Assembly: GCA_032690845.1 (NCBI GenBank)
Contig: CM064417.1
Location: forward strand, 29,140,536 to 29,204,535
DNA from: Eleusine coracana subsp. coracana
Lineage: Eukaryota > Streptophyta > Magnoliopsida > Poales > Poaceae
DNA: 64,000 bases
Direction: 5' to 3'
In this document: positions 32,035-42,620 of the stretch, in pieces
Position numbering within the stretch: position 1 is the stretch's first letter
Layout: every line of letters starts with the position of its first letter
Program-made: the position numbers and the translations under genes
The notes under the pieces: model-generated
Told to the model about the DNA's origin: nothing
The model's input: the letters and a program-made list of their open reading frames with translations, nothing else
Database searches by the model: none

Positions 32035-33508
32035 TGAAAGTTGCTTAGAGGAGGGGGGGGGGGGGGAGGGTGAATAGACAATCTAAAAAATAATGCTAAA
32101 AATAGCACTTGAAACTAGTTAAGCAGAGAATGACGGAACTTTCGTCGATCAGTGATGGAACTTCCGTGATGACGGAAGTTTTGTCAATTGACAAAAGTTC
32201 CAGGAATAAGAATCTAAGTGCTAAACGGAACTGTGGAAATTAACCGGGAAGAGATACAATACTCGATGACAAGTAAAGCTAGCACAATGAAACTTTAATA
32301 CCTGCAAAGAATAGCTAGCAATACAATATGCAAGTAATCAATCACAACATGATAGAGCAAAGACACAAGCACAATATGAAAAGCGGGAAAGTAAAGAGAG
32401 ACACGAGGAATTAACTCAAGGTTCGGTAACCGCACTAAGTAGTTCCTACGTTCTCGTTGAGGAGCTACACAAAGTGATCGGGTCTCTCTCGACCTTTTTC
32501 CCCGCCAAGCAATCACAAAAATCATCCTAGGAAATCTTTTTCTACTTGATTCGTTTTCTCCGGAGGTGAATCACGCATTCACAAACATCCCCGTATCACC
32601 ACAATAACTTGGGAGCTCAAGGGCGACGCCTAGCCGTCTAGGAGAACAAATCTCCAAGAGTAACAAACAAATCAAATCTTGAATGGGGAGAGAAAGATAT
32701 TCTCAAGCTTTTGAGTGGATGGATTCAATCTTGTTATGGTTGGATACCTCTCTCTTTTGCTTGGAATCGCAAGTACAAATATAAGAGAGAGAGGGGAGTG
32801 CTCTAGCTGAAATAAGAGTGGAATGCCAAAGTATCCAACCCTTTTCCACGGGGGAATGGGAAAGGTATTCATAGAGCACTCCAAAAAACTAGCCGTTATA
32901 GTGCATTCTGAAAAAGACGGAACTTACGTGAGTTCAAAAAGAGTCGTTGCGCGGGATATATTTCTCTGAGTCAAAGGGATGACGGAACTTCCGTGGTTGG
33001 TACCACGGAACTTCCGTAGCTCACGGGTTGCAACGCCAAGGAAATTTGACACTGACGGAACTTCCGTGGAAGACATCACGGAACTTCCGTAGCTCTCGGA
33101 TTGCAACTCTCTGGGAGTATGGTATTGACAGAACTTCCGTCAAAACCCTTACGGAACATCCGTAGCTCTCTGTTTGGCTCAGAAAATATTGGTTCTTTTT
33201 TATTTTTGGTGACTAATTTCTTCTTAAAGCTTTTGGTTGACTTGAGCACATAAATTCTCTCCTAACAAGATTGGTTTATCCCCCTTAATACTTCAACATA
33301 CCTATGACTCAAATAAATTAATAAAATCTAAACTTTAAAACATCTTAAGTCTCTTCTCTTTTTGTCTTTTTGTAGAGGGATGCACCATCTCATAATGGGA
33401 GTTTGGATATTCTTTTGATTATTTCACATACTTTCTCCATATATATGTTAGCACATTTTAATCTTATGTCATTAATCACCAAAACCTACCAAGAAATCTA
33501 GATGCATC

Positions 33509-33512
<4 letters not shown>
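32035..33512 (-). repeat. 5' LTR of Sirevirus 1
   Basis: 1478 bp, plus-strand edges TGAAAGTTGC and GATGCATCTTCA. It includes a pure G run of about 15 (32051-32065) where the 3' LTR has only five G, palindromes at 32128-32215 and 32915-33170, and a TATA-like GTATTCATAG (32865-32874; minus CTATGAATAC). Confidence 0.92.
32915..33170. repeat. Palindrome array, ACGGAACTTCCGT core (5' LTR)
   Basis: There are intact 13-bp cores near 32982, 33006, 33056 and 33079 and degenerate ones near 32919, 33129 and 33151. Pairs occur about 25 bp apart (GACGGAACTTCCGTGG ... CACGGAACTTCCGTAG). The array lies on the upstream side (minus sense) of the TATA at 32865. Confidence 0.8.
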
Positions 33513-33542
<30 letters not shown>

Positions 33543-34057
33543 GGGAAAGGAGCAGCGACTGGGTGCGACTGAGTGAGAAGGCAACTGGGTGATGGAAAGA
33601 TAGATAGTTAGGGTTTGGGAGAAGTGGAAGTCTTTTTATTTCTACTAACTGGGCCAAACGGATCAAAGAAATGGACCTCAACCTTTTTAGTTACGGATCA
33701 AGATGTAATCCGGCTATAAAAAATAATTTTTAAAGGTAGATCATACTATGATCTACCGCTAAATTTAGAGGCGGATCACATTACGATCCGTCGTTAAAAA
33801 TATAGGTCATTTTTAGGATCAAGATGTGATCTGTATCTAAAAATTGATTTTTAGAGACGAATCACATCTTGGACTGTCGCTAAATAATGAAGGATAACTA
33901 TAGCGATGGATTTCTTCAAAACCGTCACTACGAGCTTTTTTACAATATCGCTATAAATCCTTTTTATGATAGTAATATTAAATGATTCCACTCTATATTT
34001 TTCAGAAAAAAAAACTCAACGCCCAGTGACCCTCGCGGTGAGGGAAACCCGCAGCCA
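33513..34057. repeat. AG microsatellite and DNA-transposon-like tandem motifs
   Basis: The AG tract (33513-33539) is the far half of the Sirevirus target site. From about 33690 to 33960 there are four diverged copies of a 55-70 bp unit built on TTTTTAGAGGCGGATCACAT...GATCCGTCGCTAAA, some in inverted form (GGTAGATCATACTATGATCTACC). This looks like the subterminal part of a DNA transposon. No transposase is visible, and termini were not found. Confidence 0.4.
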
Positions 34058-34397
34058 TTTAGCGCGAAGAATTTGATCGAGCCCTCTCCACCACAACTCG
34101 AGATGCACCCACGAACACGTGGCTTTCCAGCGCCCATCGCAGGCGCCTGCCCAATAGGTCACCGGCCACGCGTTCTCCCTTCCCTAGACTCGCCTCGGTG
34201 AGAAAGAGAGAGAGAGAGAGGCGTATGAGGGGTGGGGAGAAAGACAGCTCACCACGGGAGGAGAAGCGGAGAGAACGGCTCGAGGGTGCGCTGCATCGGT
34301 GAGTTGGGCTAATCTTCCGGCGGCCGGAGATGCGACAGTCGGGACCCCGATGGCAGCGCAGTTCGACCACGGGTACGGCGGCCGGCACCTGAGCAGT
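34058..34397 (+). promoter_or_regulatory. GC-rich 5' untranslated/promoter region of the LNK2-like gene
   Basis: This is GC-rich sequence with an AG microsatellite (34203-34220) and TCACC/CGGCGG motifs, typical of grass 5' leaders. I cannot place the transcription start, and I do not see a clear TATA or evening element (AAAATATCT). The DNA-transposon-like repeats and the Sirevirus end only 340-900 bp upstream of the start codon. Confidence 0.4.
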
Positions 34398-37300
34398 ATG
34401 GTCGACTGGCACGACGGCCGGCAACAGGTCCCCCCCCCCCCCCCCCCCCCCCCCTGTCCGAGTGTAGAATGTTGTTGCTCTGTGCTTGCTCCTGCGTCTG
34501 GGTCTGCTCCGGTTGTGTGATTTTGTCGCGCGATTCCGTGCCCCGTGTGTCGTACTAATGCACTAGGTATTGTAAATGTGGTTATCCCGGAACGGGAGTT
34601 TGTTAATCCTCCATTTCAGTGGGGATTTAAGATTCGCGATTGGGGAAGGAGAAGGAACCGGTGGTTGCGAGTGTGAGCGACAAAATCATCCTAGAGAGGT
34701 CGATTGCGTCCAGGCTGCAGCTGGGCAGCACAGCGGGCCTTCTTGGACACTTTCTGTGCTAGAGATCAGCGTTGGGCTGCAATTCCGCTTGCGTTCTCCA
34801 GCAGATTGCTTCTCCCATCTCCTTTCCTTAAAAGCTGCTAGTATAAGACATGTCTGAACAATCTCAAAATGTCTGAACAATTGACTAAATTCCCCAGTAC
34901 ATTGCTTAAAATAAAAGATACCACACCCCTCTCGTCACAATCTCTTATCCACTGTTGACGAAGGCGGGAGCCAATTACCACCTTCTTCCATGGTTGCTGC
35001 TCCCCTCATCTATCAAGGCGCTCCCTAGGCAACCGGTGACCGCCTGTCGCTCCTGGATGCGCCACGCATGACACGGACCTTGACAGAATGTGCGGCACCA
35101 CGGTTGTGGCCACGGTGGCCGTATCTATAGTGTGCCTCCCATAGCATCTCCGTCCCTGCTTTGCCGTCCCTCCAGGGGACTTCCCAGTGCCCCGTGTTGT
35201 GGCCTCCCAGGCAGATGGCAGGGCATGAGGCAACAGCGACGAATGGCTCCCTGTCTTGGCTTGCCAACATTGTCCTGTATACTTGATCTATTTCATGAAA
35301 CATCATTTTATATTATGCTCTATTTATCAATCTTTTGTCCGCATGATTGATACTCAATTTTCCACCGCTATTAAAGTGTTTCGCTCTGACACTGGTGGTG
35401 AGTATTTGTCCTGGTGCTCATGCTCAGAATGGTATAGCTGAGGGAAAGCATCCACATATTATAGAGACAGGACGGACACTCTTGATTGCTTCCTTTGTTC
35501 CCTCTCGCTTCTGGGGGATGTGGTTTCACCCTTCCTTCAGTATGTTCCGGATAGTCTGTACATGAGAATAGACTTTGCTCTGCTGGACGTCATGAAGTTC
35601 AGATTTATGTCACGAAGAAAACATTGCCTAGGCGCTGGCCTTGGGGTGTAGGCAGTGGTTACGTGCTGACGGGCGCGCCGGTGTGCCTAAGCAGACGAAG
35701 CGGAGTCAAATCACGTGCCTCCACCGCCAAATCCTGCGTCTCCACCGCCAAATTGCATGCCCCTATTGTGGATCTGGCACCTCTGCCACTGAATCGCGCG
35801 CCTCCGCCGCAGAATCGCGCGCCCCCACTGTGGATCTTGGAGGCAGTTCAGCACGTCGGAGAAGAGAGAAGGGGATGGGGTCGGGTGAGGAGACCAGGAC
35901 ACCGGCTACGTGCGGGTTTGGTAGCCAGAATGAGCCTAGTGGAGCGTGGGTCAGTGGGTGGGCTGAATAGCCACTAAACAGAACCTCATACTAGCATTTT
36001 CTCATTTTTCTTTTCTTTTCCTTCATTTTAATCTCTGATTGATGAGCACTTATAAAGGCAAAATTGCTACAGTAGAAAACGCCTAGGAACACCTAAGCTC
36101 TAGGCGGAGGGTGCGCCTAGCGCCTAATTTTTCTTGGGATTTATGGTATCCTAATTTTGTTCTTGAAGTATTTTGTTACTAAACTTTGGTGATGTTGTGT
36201 TCTTTACTTTTGAAATGCAGGTCAGGGATTCAACATGGGCTGAGTTCAATGAGGGCAAAGACTATATTGGGCCGTACCCTGAGGGAGCCGAAGATAGTGC
36301 TTTAGTTAGTGTTGAAGATCATAAGAACAATGATGAAGGAACTAGTGTTGCAGGTATCACTGAACATTCTGCAGCTGCTCAAAGTAAACTTCAAGGGTTG
36401 GAAAAGCAGCCTGCCAACCAGGCAAATGCCCATTTTTCAGCTACACGACTTCACATGGAATCCTGGCCCGAGCTTCCTTCTTTGAATCCTACACTTGGTA
36501 AAAACTACAGTGATGATAACATAGCATCCACATATGTGGATTTCAGAGCTGAGCCAAGTTTACAGAAAGTGACCGGAAATACCACAGGTTCATTTCTTCC
36601 TTCACTGCTGCATTGCCAAATGTAGTTATAGTTCTGTTCAAAACTTCTAGTTAATAATTATATGGTTCCAGAAAACAAATCATGCATTTATAGAAAGAAG
36701 AAGGTTCTGATAAAATTATATATTTTTTTCTTGCCCTCTGTACAGTGCAGCTGGATGGTGAACCTGAGTTTCGTAATGATCACCATGAAAAAAGTAACAA
36801 CTTCCTTGATTGTGACTGGGGTAATATTGGAGACTTTGATGACTTTGACCGACTATTTAGGTAGCATGGAAATTTCAACTTCTTTAACTCGAGTACTATG
36901 AATTGTATTAATTGATGTTTGTACAGTCGGACACTACTATTTATTTCATAAGCTAATCAGGTGATATTGGTTACAGCAGCAGTGACAGTATGTTTGTTAA
37001 TGAGATGGTCATGAATGACAGTGATTTTCTCTCCACATCTTTGGATTTGATGGATAATACTGTTCAGTCAATCCCAGCTTCGGTATGTGAATAGACACAG
37101 ACTTTGTACTGTAAAGTTTAATATTTTTATTTTCCACATCCCAATCATTTTGGTTTGATTGGTGTTTGTTATAAGCTTGTATCATTGGATAAACAACCAT
37201 CTTCTGATCACGGACCTTCTTTGCTTATGATCGATGAAATTTCTGCCGGAATGAACAAACAAGAAAACAAGGTACGAAATTAACAAACAAGAAAACATGT

Positions 37301-40300
37301 TTACATGCGTAGCGATTATTTTCCTTGCTACTCTTGTTATCCACTTTTGGCAGGTAGCAGACGCTAATGCTAAATCTGGAAAGCAAGCTGAGAGTAGAAA
37401 TCATCTGACTTGTGAATATTCTGGAAAACGAAACCAGTTCTCACAGGAGGTAGAAGCCATTTACGGTGCACTCTGTTAAACGTTTTATTATGAATTAAAT
37501 TCAATCATGACAATTTATAGCAGACTGGATCCTAAATTGTTTCCTGTTGTATCTCATCTGCTTTGTTGTCATGCATGATGGAAACATATCATGACAATGC
37601 ATGGCATTATCACATAAGCAATGAATTTTAAGCGTGTGATTAAAGTACTTCAAATCCCTATTTCTTTTGAGTCTGGTAATGAATTGATTCTCTAGGTCAT
37701 TCATGATAGTTGCTGCAAGAATTTGATCTCTCATATTTATAAGCCTCAGGTTACTTCGATTGATGCTTTCAGTTACATTATGTAGATCTTTTTTTAGAAA
37801 ATGGATATAAATTACATTATGCAGATGTTTGTCTCTCTTAAACAAACAAGGGTTTGTAGTAGGAAAAGTGAGCTCAATGCATGCCCTGTCAGAATAAGAT
37901 TAGTTGTTTGGTGATTTCCTTTGATTATTTTAATTTAACAGTCTTCTGTCAACTAGCATTTTCTATGTGACAGTTTTCAATATATTTAGGAGCCTATTGG
38001 TCTGTATTTCCCTTGTCACTATAAATATATAGCCTCTGATTTTAGATAAATCTTCTGAAGGCAGCTTGTCACTTCTTATTTGAGGAATTACTTCTTGTAT
38101 GGTTTAATGCAAAAATAACAACTCAATGTAGGGAGGTGCGCAGAAGAGGCAAGGATGGTCTCGAAGAAAACTAGACGCAAGAGGCAAAAGTAAAATATCC
38201 AGCAATATAAGTGGCTTCTCCCAGAGCAAAACACAGAATCCACCATCCAGTTTGCAATCTCCCATGCGGCCTGTCCAGACTCCTCAATATGCACTGCTCC
38301 ATGATGGCAAGAACATGGAACAAGTTCAGCATCCTAATCAATTTATGTTTCCTGGTTATGGGTATCCGGTGTATCCATTCCCTACCATTCCGTTGGTGTT
38401 GAACATTCAGGCTGAAGATCATCAAGCAAACCCAGCTGTTAGCAGCTACAGAACTGCCACAGATTCCCCAAAGCGTTCAAGTTCTGTACAGAAATCACAG
38501 GATATATCATCAAGGCCTGTAACCATGACACCACAAGAAAAGATCGAAAAGCTTAGGCGCCGACAGCAAATGCAGGCGCTTATAGCTATTCAGCAACAGC
38601 AGCAACAATTTGGTCAGGAGGGTTCTGCAAATGACACCATGCTACCTCAAACATACTCTCCAAGAAACAAAAATCCAGATTCCTTAGGGGGTTCAATTGT
38701 TATAGATGAAAATACAAATAAAGTTTTTTCGCTTGAGCTGATTCCATCCTGCTGCAGCGAGGTTCACAAGAGCTCTACAGTTTCAGAGGATCCCTTTATA
38801 GAGGAAACAATATACTATCAGCTTCAAGATGCTCTTGGCAAGGCAATTTATTACACTTTAAAGTTTAATAGATGCTTTAATCTAAAAAAAAAAGTTTAAT
38901 AGATGCTTTATTGTCTAGTGAAATTTTATTTTGTTGCAGGAGTTGTTTGATAGAAGAAATTAACTAAAATTTTTACTTTCTTACACAGTTGAATGCCAGA
39001 ACTCGACTATGCATTCGAGATAGTTTGCTTCGTTTGGCTCATAGTTCCACAAAGAGACAAATTGGTGGTGAAAGAAGTAGCACTAACAAGACTAATAAAT
39101 ATGAAGATAATAAAGATGAAGGTGAAGCCTCAGAAAATAATACATCATCTAGTGGAAGAAAAAGGTATATTACTCAATTACAAATTGGGCTATTACTTGC
39201 TCCTATATAATTTGTTCTCCACATTGTTATTGGTAACTCAATATATTGTTTTATTTATTAGCCATGTTGTGATTCTAAATAAAACTCGTCCACTGAAACT
39301 CCTTCCTAGAGTGAATTTCGTAACTTGTTGGAATCCATTAAAGCAACATGTCAGAGTCTTCATTTTTGTCCATTTTTCATAAGGTACCCTTTTGTACTAG
39401 GTTAACCAGTAGAAACTCTAACCAACCTAATATGGCCTGCTGCAACTATTTCAAAAGCCCACATGTCCCTTTCTCCTTGTTCTTGGAATGTTCACATGTA
39501 TTAAACCCCTTCTACTTGATTAGATCTTATAATCTGATCCGATCCTTTCCTAACGCCGATATCTCACTTCCTAAACTAATGGACTTCATCTATGGCCGCT
39601 GTGGCAATGGAGGCAGGAGCCCCACCTAAGCCGTGCGCCTCCCTATGCCACGGCAGCCTCACCTGGGCTGCGGGCTGCTGCTAGCTGCTGGACCAGCCTG
39701 CTGGCCCCGGCCCTCTTTCTTGCGCATAACATATCCTCCCCCTTTCACTTCCAGCGCGTCCTTGCGCTGGGGCTTGCTCCTCTCATGGTTGGACGAGGAA
39801 GATGATGAAGTCGACTTGCTGCGATGATGAAGATTAAACCAAAGATGGAGTTGATGAAGAGGCGCAGATGGTCGGCGACGTGCCGTAGGTAGATGAACCT
39901 GGGGCTCCCAATGGATTTGTTGGTGATGAAGTCATGCAAAGGAGGGTGAAGATGTTCCTCCCAAGCTGTAGGCAACTTCGTTTGTTTGAGGAAGACCAGA
40001 AGCATGTGCGTGTCCAGCTCAAAATTCTGCGACATTAGAGGCATAGCCGAAGCACCAAGGATGATGCCGTAGAAGACATTCCAAAGTGCAGGAGAACCCA
40101 TGGCTGAACCATCCATAGCAGATGGTTTAGCATCCTCCATGTGAGCATTTTGGAGTTGATGTCAACGTGGGCGGGGATGATCTCAAGGGTAATCGGGGCA
40201 CCCGTGTAGCGGGAGACGACCATGGCGGTCTCCTTCGTGGCGACCACATCAGCCATGGCCACTAGATCTGCTATGTGCACAATAGCACCATTGTAGTTGG

Positions 40301-42315
40301 TGGAGTTGATGACCCCAGCGGCTGATGGCAGGGAAGCTGCTGCATGAACAGTACAGTGGCACTTGTTCATGGTTGTTTCTGGCACAATGTTGTCCTTGTT
40401 GATCTGCTCCATCTCGGAAGGTGAAAAAATATTGGCCATATTTTCCCTTCTTTGCTGGAGTCATCCATCCACCTAATGGTTGCTGCGCAACACTCGCTAT
40501 ACGAAGCAAGCGTATCAAATTTTCCACTGAAATCTATGGCGGTGGAAGAGGTGGTCTCATGATATCTGGGCTGTGCACCTTGCTATGCCATGACAGCTCC
40601 ACCTTGGCTGTTGGCTGCCGCTAGCTGTTCGACCAGCCTGCTGGCCCAGGACCTCTTTCTTGCACATAATAGCATGGCTCATAGAGTTTGTAGTAATTGA
40701 CCGTTAAGGCCAGAATGCACTCAATTTTGATTAGGGTTTCTACTCCCAGCTTACATATATAAAGTACGAAGGCGTCAGAACCCCATAAGGGTCATATTAT
40801 TACAAAATCTAAGCAAAAGAAAGGTGGGCACTAGTTTGGAAAACATTCAGGCGCTAGGGAGAGAACAACAAAGAAACACACTGTAGCTTAGCCATCCCCT
40901 CTGGACTTCTTGCATCTGCAGTTGCTGTTGCCGCCTCCAAACTGCACTGGATCTTGATCCTCAGTTCTTCAAGTGTCTTCCATTAGGCAGGCTTCTGCTG
41001 CATAAACGGTAGGTTCTGAACATTATTGTTTTAGGAGATGAAAGAATCTTATCTTGGAAAAAATCTCGTTACTAGTTAGCAAAAGCGTCCAGCACACAGC
41101 TCCAATCACATATAAGAAAAAATTTACATCATTTTTATTTTAGTTTTATTAATTCTATCTTTCAACTCTGTTGTGCTCATTGGTATCTCACGCCTGCTAC
41201 AGGCGTCTCTGACAATACACCTAACGAAGCATGCAGTTGGCATTGGAACATTAGGTGATCTGTGGATTCTTGCCTGTTGCAGAATTTACATCCTTCACCT
41301 TTTTGTTTAGGAGAACATCCGTCTTCACTTGGCCAGCTCATTTTCCTTAGCTGTACAGTACATTGTATTTGATCTTTGTGTACTAGCCATAGAAAGATCT
41401 TTGTTTTTAGTGGTAAGTGAGTCTCCCAAATTTCCATTTGTTCCAGAGCTCTTACCCCCGGATCAGTCATGTGCTTTTACATAGATGAGGTTGTAAACAC
41501 TCCTTTGGTATGTAGTATCCATTTTATACTGTCCTTGCCTTCAGTCAACTGTCTCATCCATTTTTTGCCACTGCTCTATCCATTCTTGCTCTTCCTCAAC
41601 CCCTAGAGATCTGAATCCCATATTTAGCTGGTTATTGCACAGAACTCTGTATCCTGTCACTCCCTTCTGATTATATATTCTGTACAACCTCTAGATAGCA
41701 ACTTTTAGGGGGCAGTCACCAACCCACACATCTTTCACCTTGAGCTTCACACCTCTTTCATAACAATCTCTGGCTTTATGCATACCTTTCCAGAATCGAG
41801 AACAAACCTGTGTCTGCTGATACCTTCTTTATTCATTTACGAGTAAGGTTTTTAAGCTCTCAAGGCGTCCTGCACCCTGGTCGTCAAGCCAACACCTTAA
41901 AAAAACACCTTAAGAAACCTTTGTTTATAAGGTAGTGGCTCATATACCAGTATTTTAGTACTGTGAATATGACTTGGTCCATCATTCCCGTGACCTCAGG
42001 TCTCCTGTTAAGGAAGAAGAAACAAACACAAATCCAATTGATCGAATAGTGGCTCATTTACTGTTTCATAGACACTGCTCGAAGGTTGCAACACCCACAA
42101 GAGAGGAAATCATGTCATCGACCCCCTTAACTCTGGAACCTGGTGAGTCTGCTGCACTGCTTTTCTGTATATGACTCTAATAGTGTAGCATTTTTATTGG
42201 AATGCAATACTTGCACATTTAATGTACGGACTCAAAATTGCCTGCAGCGACTCCTAGGCCAACGACAGAAGATCAACCAATTGATCAGGAAATGGTGGTG
42301 CAGCTTTTACAGTAA
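34398..42315 (+). CDS. LNK2: LNK2-like night-light-inducible, clock-regulated co-activator
   Basis: LNK proteins are plant nuclear co-activators that partner REVEILLE Myb factors in the circadian clock and light response. Coding exons: 34398-34427, 36221-36587, 36746-36860, 36977-37082, 37176-37271, 37354-37449, 38132-38842, 38989-39164, 42000-42142, 42248-42315 (1908 nt, 635 residues). Every phase joins and there is no internal stop. Family signatures are the short first exon MVDWHDGRQQ, then GPYPEGAED, MESWPELPSLNP, NYSDDNIASTYVDF, FLDCDWGNIGDFDDFDRLF, TPQEKIEKLRRRQQMQALIA with a poly-Gln stretch, DPFIEETIYYQLQDALGK, TRLCIRDSLLRLAHS, and NPIDRIVAHLLFHRHCSKV near the end. It could be called LNK1- or LNK2-like; I favour LNK2 as the usual grass label. 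Exon 4 may start 3 nt later (36980). Intron 1 has a poly-C donor and intron 7 a GC donor. The ATG choice rests on the conserved opening DW. Confidence 0.85.
34430..34454 (+). repeat. 25-bp pure C tract at the intron 1 donor
   Basis: Exon 1 ends CAG at 34427, the donor GT is 34428-34429, and 34430-34454 are all C. The donor is therefore CAG|GTCCCC instead of CAG|GTAAGT. Confidence 0.9.
35290..35570 (+). pseudogene. Copia integrase fragment in LNK2 intron 1
   Basis: One frame reads FVRMIDTQFSTAIKVFRSDT then GGEYLS, and the next reads CPGAHAQNGIAEGKHPHIIE and TLLIASFVPSRFWG. In copia integrases SDNGGEY and the catalytic-Glu region QNGVAERKHRH are separated by about 30 residues. Here they are nearly joined by a deletion plus frameshift. 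It is a short relic with no LTR in sight. Confidence 0.75.
35571..36220. other. Remainder of LNK2 intron 1, possible small transposon
   Basis: Near 35625 the sequence reads GCCTAGGCGCTGGCC, and near 36086-36140 it has AACGCCTAGG, CTCTAGGCGG and GCGCCTAGCGCC in the opposite sense. This suggests a 500-bp element with GCCTAGGCGC-type inverted ends around a GC-rich core (35640-35960). The ends are imperfect and I found no clear target duplication. The intron closes with TTTTGAAATGCAG at 36208-36220. Confidence 0.3.
37450..38131 (+). other. LNK2 intron 6
   Basis: 682 bp from GTAGAAGC to ..ACTCAATGTAG; AT-rich, with no insertion recognised. Confidence 0.7.
38843..38988 (+). other. LNK2 intron 7 with apparent GC donor
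   Basis: Exon 7 ends GGC AAG at 38842 and the next bases are GCAATT; the acceptor is TTCTTACACAG. The protein junction GK|LNARTRLCIRDS fits the family only with this border. The intron also carries a local duplication of AGTTTAATAGATGCTTTA (about 38862 and 38894). Confidence 0.6.
39165..39599 (+). other. LNK2 intron 8, left part
   Basis: AT-rich intron sequence starting GTATATTACT. No gene; the inverted LTR-element fragment begins near 39600. Confidence 0.5.
39600..40670 (-). mobile_element. Inverted, shortened relative of element I in LNK2 intron 8
   Basis: Minus-strand copy. A 3' LTR runs down from 39731 (minus TGTTATGCGCAAG) with the purine tract GTGAAAGGGGGAGGATA just before it, and a diverged 5' LTR of about 110 bp lies at about 40560-40670 (minus ATTATGTGCAAG). 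The two share the segments CCAGCAGGCTGGTC and CTAGCNGCAGCC. The interior encodes frames matching the element I ORF: AGVINSTNYNGAIV (compare AAQVINSDNRDGAI), PPLHDFI, HVADHLRLFINSIFGLIFI. The protease part is missing. No target duplication was found. Confidence 0.7.
40671..41176. other. LNK2 intron 8, middle part; nothing recognised
   Basis: No frame or repeat that I recognise. It contains CATATATAAAGTACG near 40754 and may contain further transposon flank. Confidence 0.35.
41177..41480 (-). pseudogene. LINE zf-RVT fragment in LNK2 intron 8
   Basis: A minus-strand frame with LPLKTKIFLWLVHKDQIQC, then CKFCNRQESTDHLMFQC. The P-x-K-x-x-x-F-x-W...C-x2-C...H-x3-C pattern is the zinc-binding domain that follows reverse transcriptase in plant L1 elements. 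It ends abruptly on both sides and is a relic. Confidence 0.7.
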
Positions 42316-42617
42316 TGTAAGGTATCGCAAAAGGTCTTATCAGTTTCAGCTGGAGGGTTTCGTAATTGCCTTTGGCTAGACTGCTACCATTAATGGTCGA
42401 TCTTTAACCTCAAGGGTATGCAGCTGTTGTCCATGAACTGTTCTACTGAACCATACCAGCTCCAAAGAGCAGTCTTCTGATCAGCTGCGGCATGTGAGAT
42501 TGTTACGTTGTGTACTATGTTCAAATTTTGTCATTTAGACCCTATTGACATCCAGCAAGAACATGTCAGACTGGATTGGATCTAGTGATTTCTTTTGGGC
42601 CCTGAACAGACTCGACC
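42316..42617 (+). other. Probable 3' untranslated region of the LNK2-like gene
   Basis: Follows the stop TAA at 42313-42315. No frame. ATG/T-rich stretches such as TTGTGTACTATGTTC near 42510 could serve near-upstream elements, but I cannot fix the polyadenylation site. It ends at the MITE. Confidence 0.4.
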
Positions 42618-42620
42618 TTA

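Larger units (their letters stand above)
16791..33512 (-). mobile_element. Complete but inactive Sirevirus (Ty1/copia) with nested gypsy insertions (Sirevirus 1)
   Basis: This minus-strand element of 16.7 kb is flanked by GAGAG (16786-16790 and 33513-33517). The LTRs are 32035-33512 (5') and 16791-18274 (3'). Order in the reading direction: 5' LTR, tRNA-Met primer-binding site, gag, protease, integrase, reverse transcriptase, RNase H, a non-coding gap, a third env-like ORF, purine tract, 3' LTR. Protease-integrase-RT order makes it copia; the extra ORF, long LTRs and palindromes make it a Sirevirus. Two gypsy insertions (19305-23642 and 24914-25837) account for about 5.3 kb. Stops and frameshifts in every ORF show it is dead. 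Confidence 0.93.

Noticed and set aside
34059..34424. 121-codon minus-strand ORF
   Set aside because: Antisense to the GC-rich LNK2 leader and exon 1; open because of base composition.
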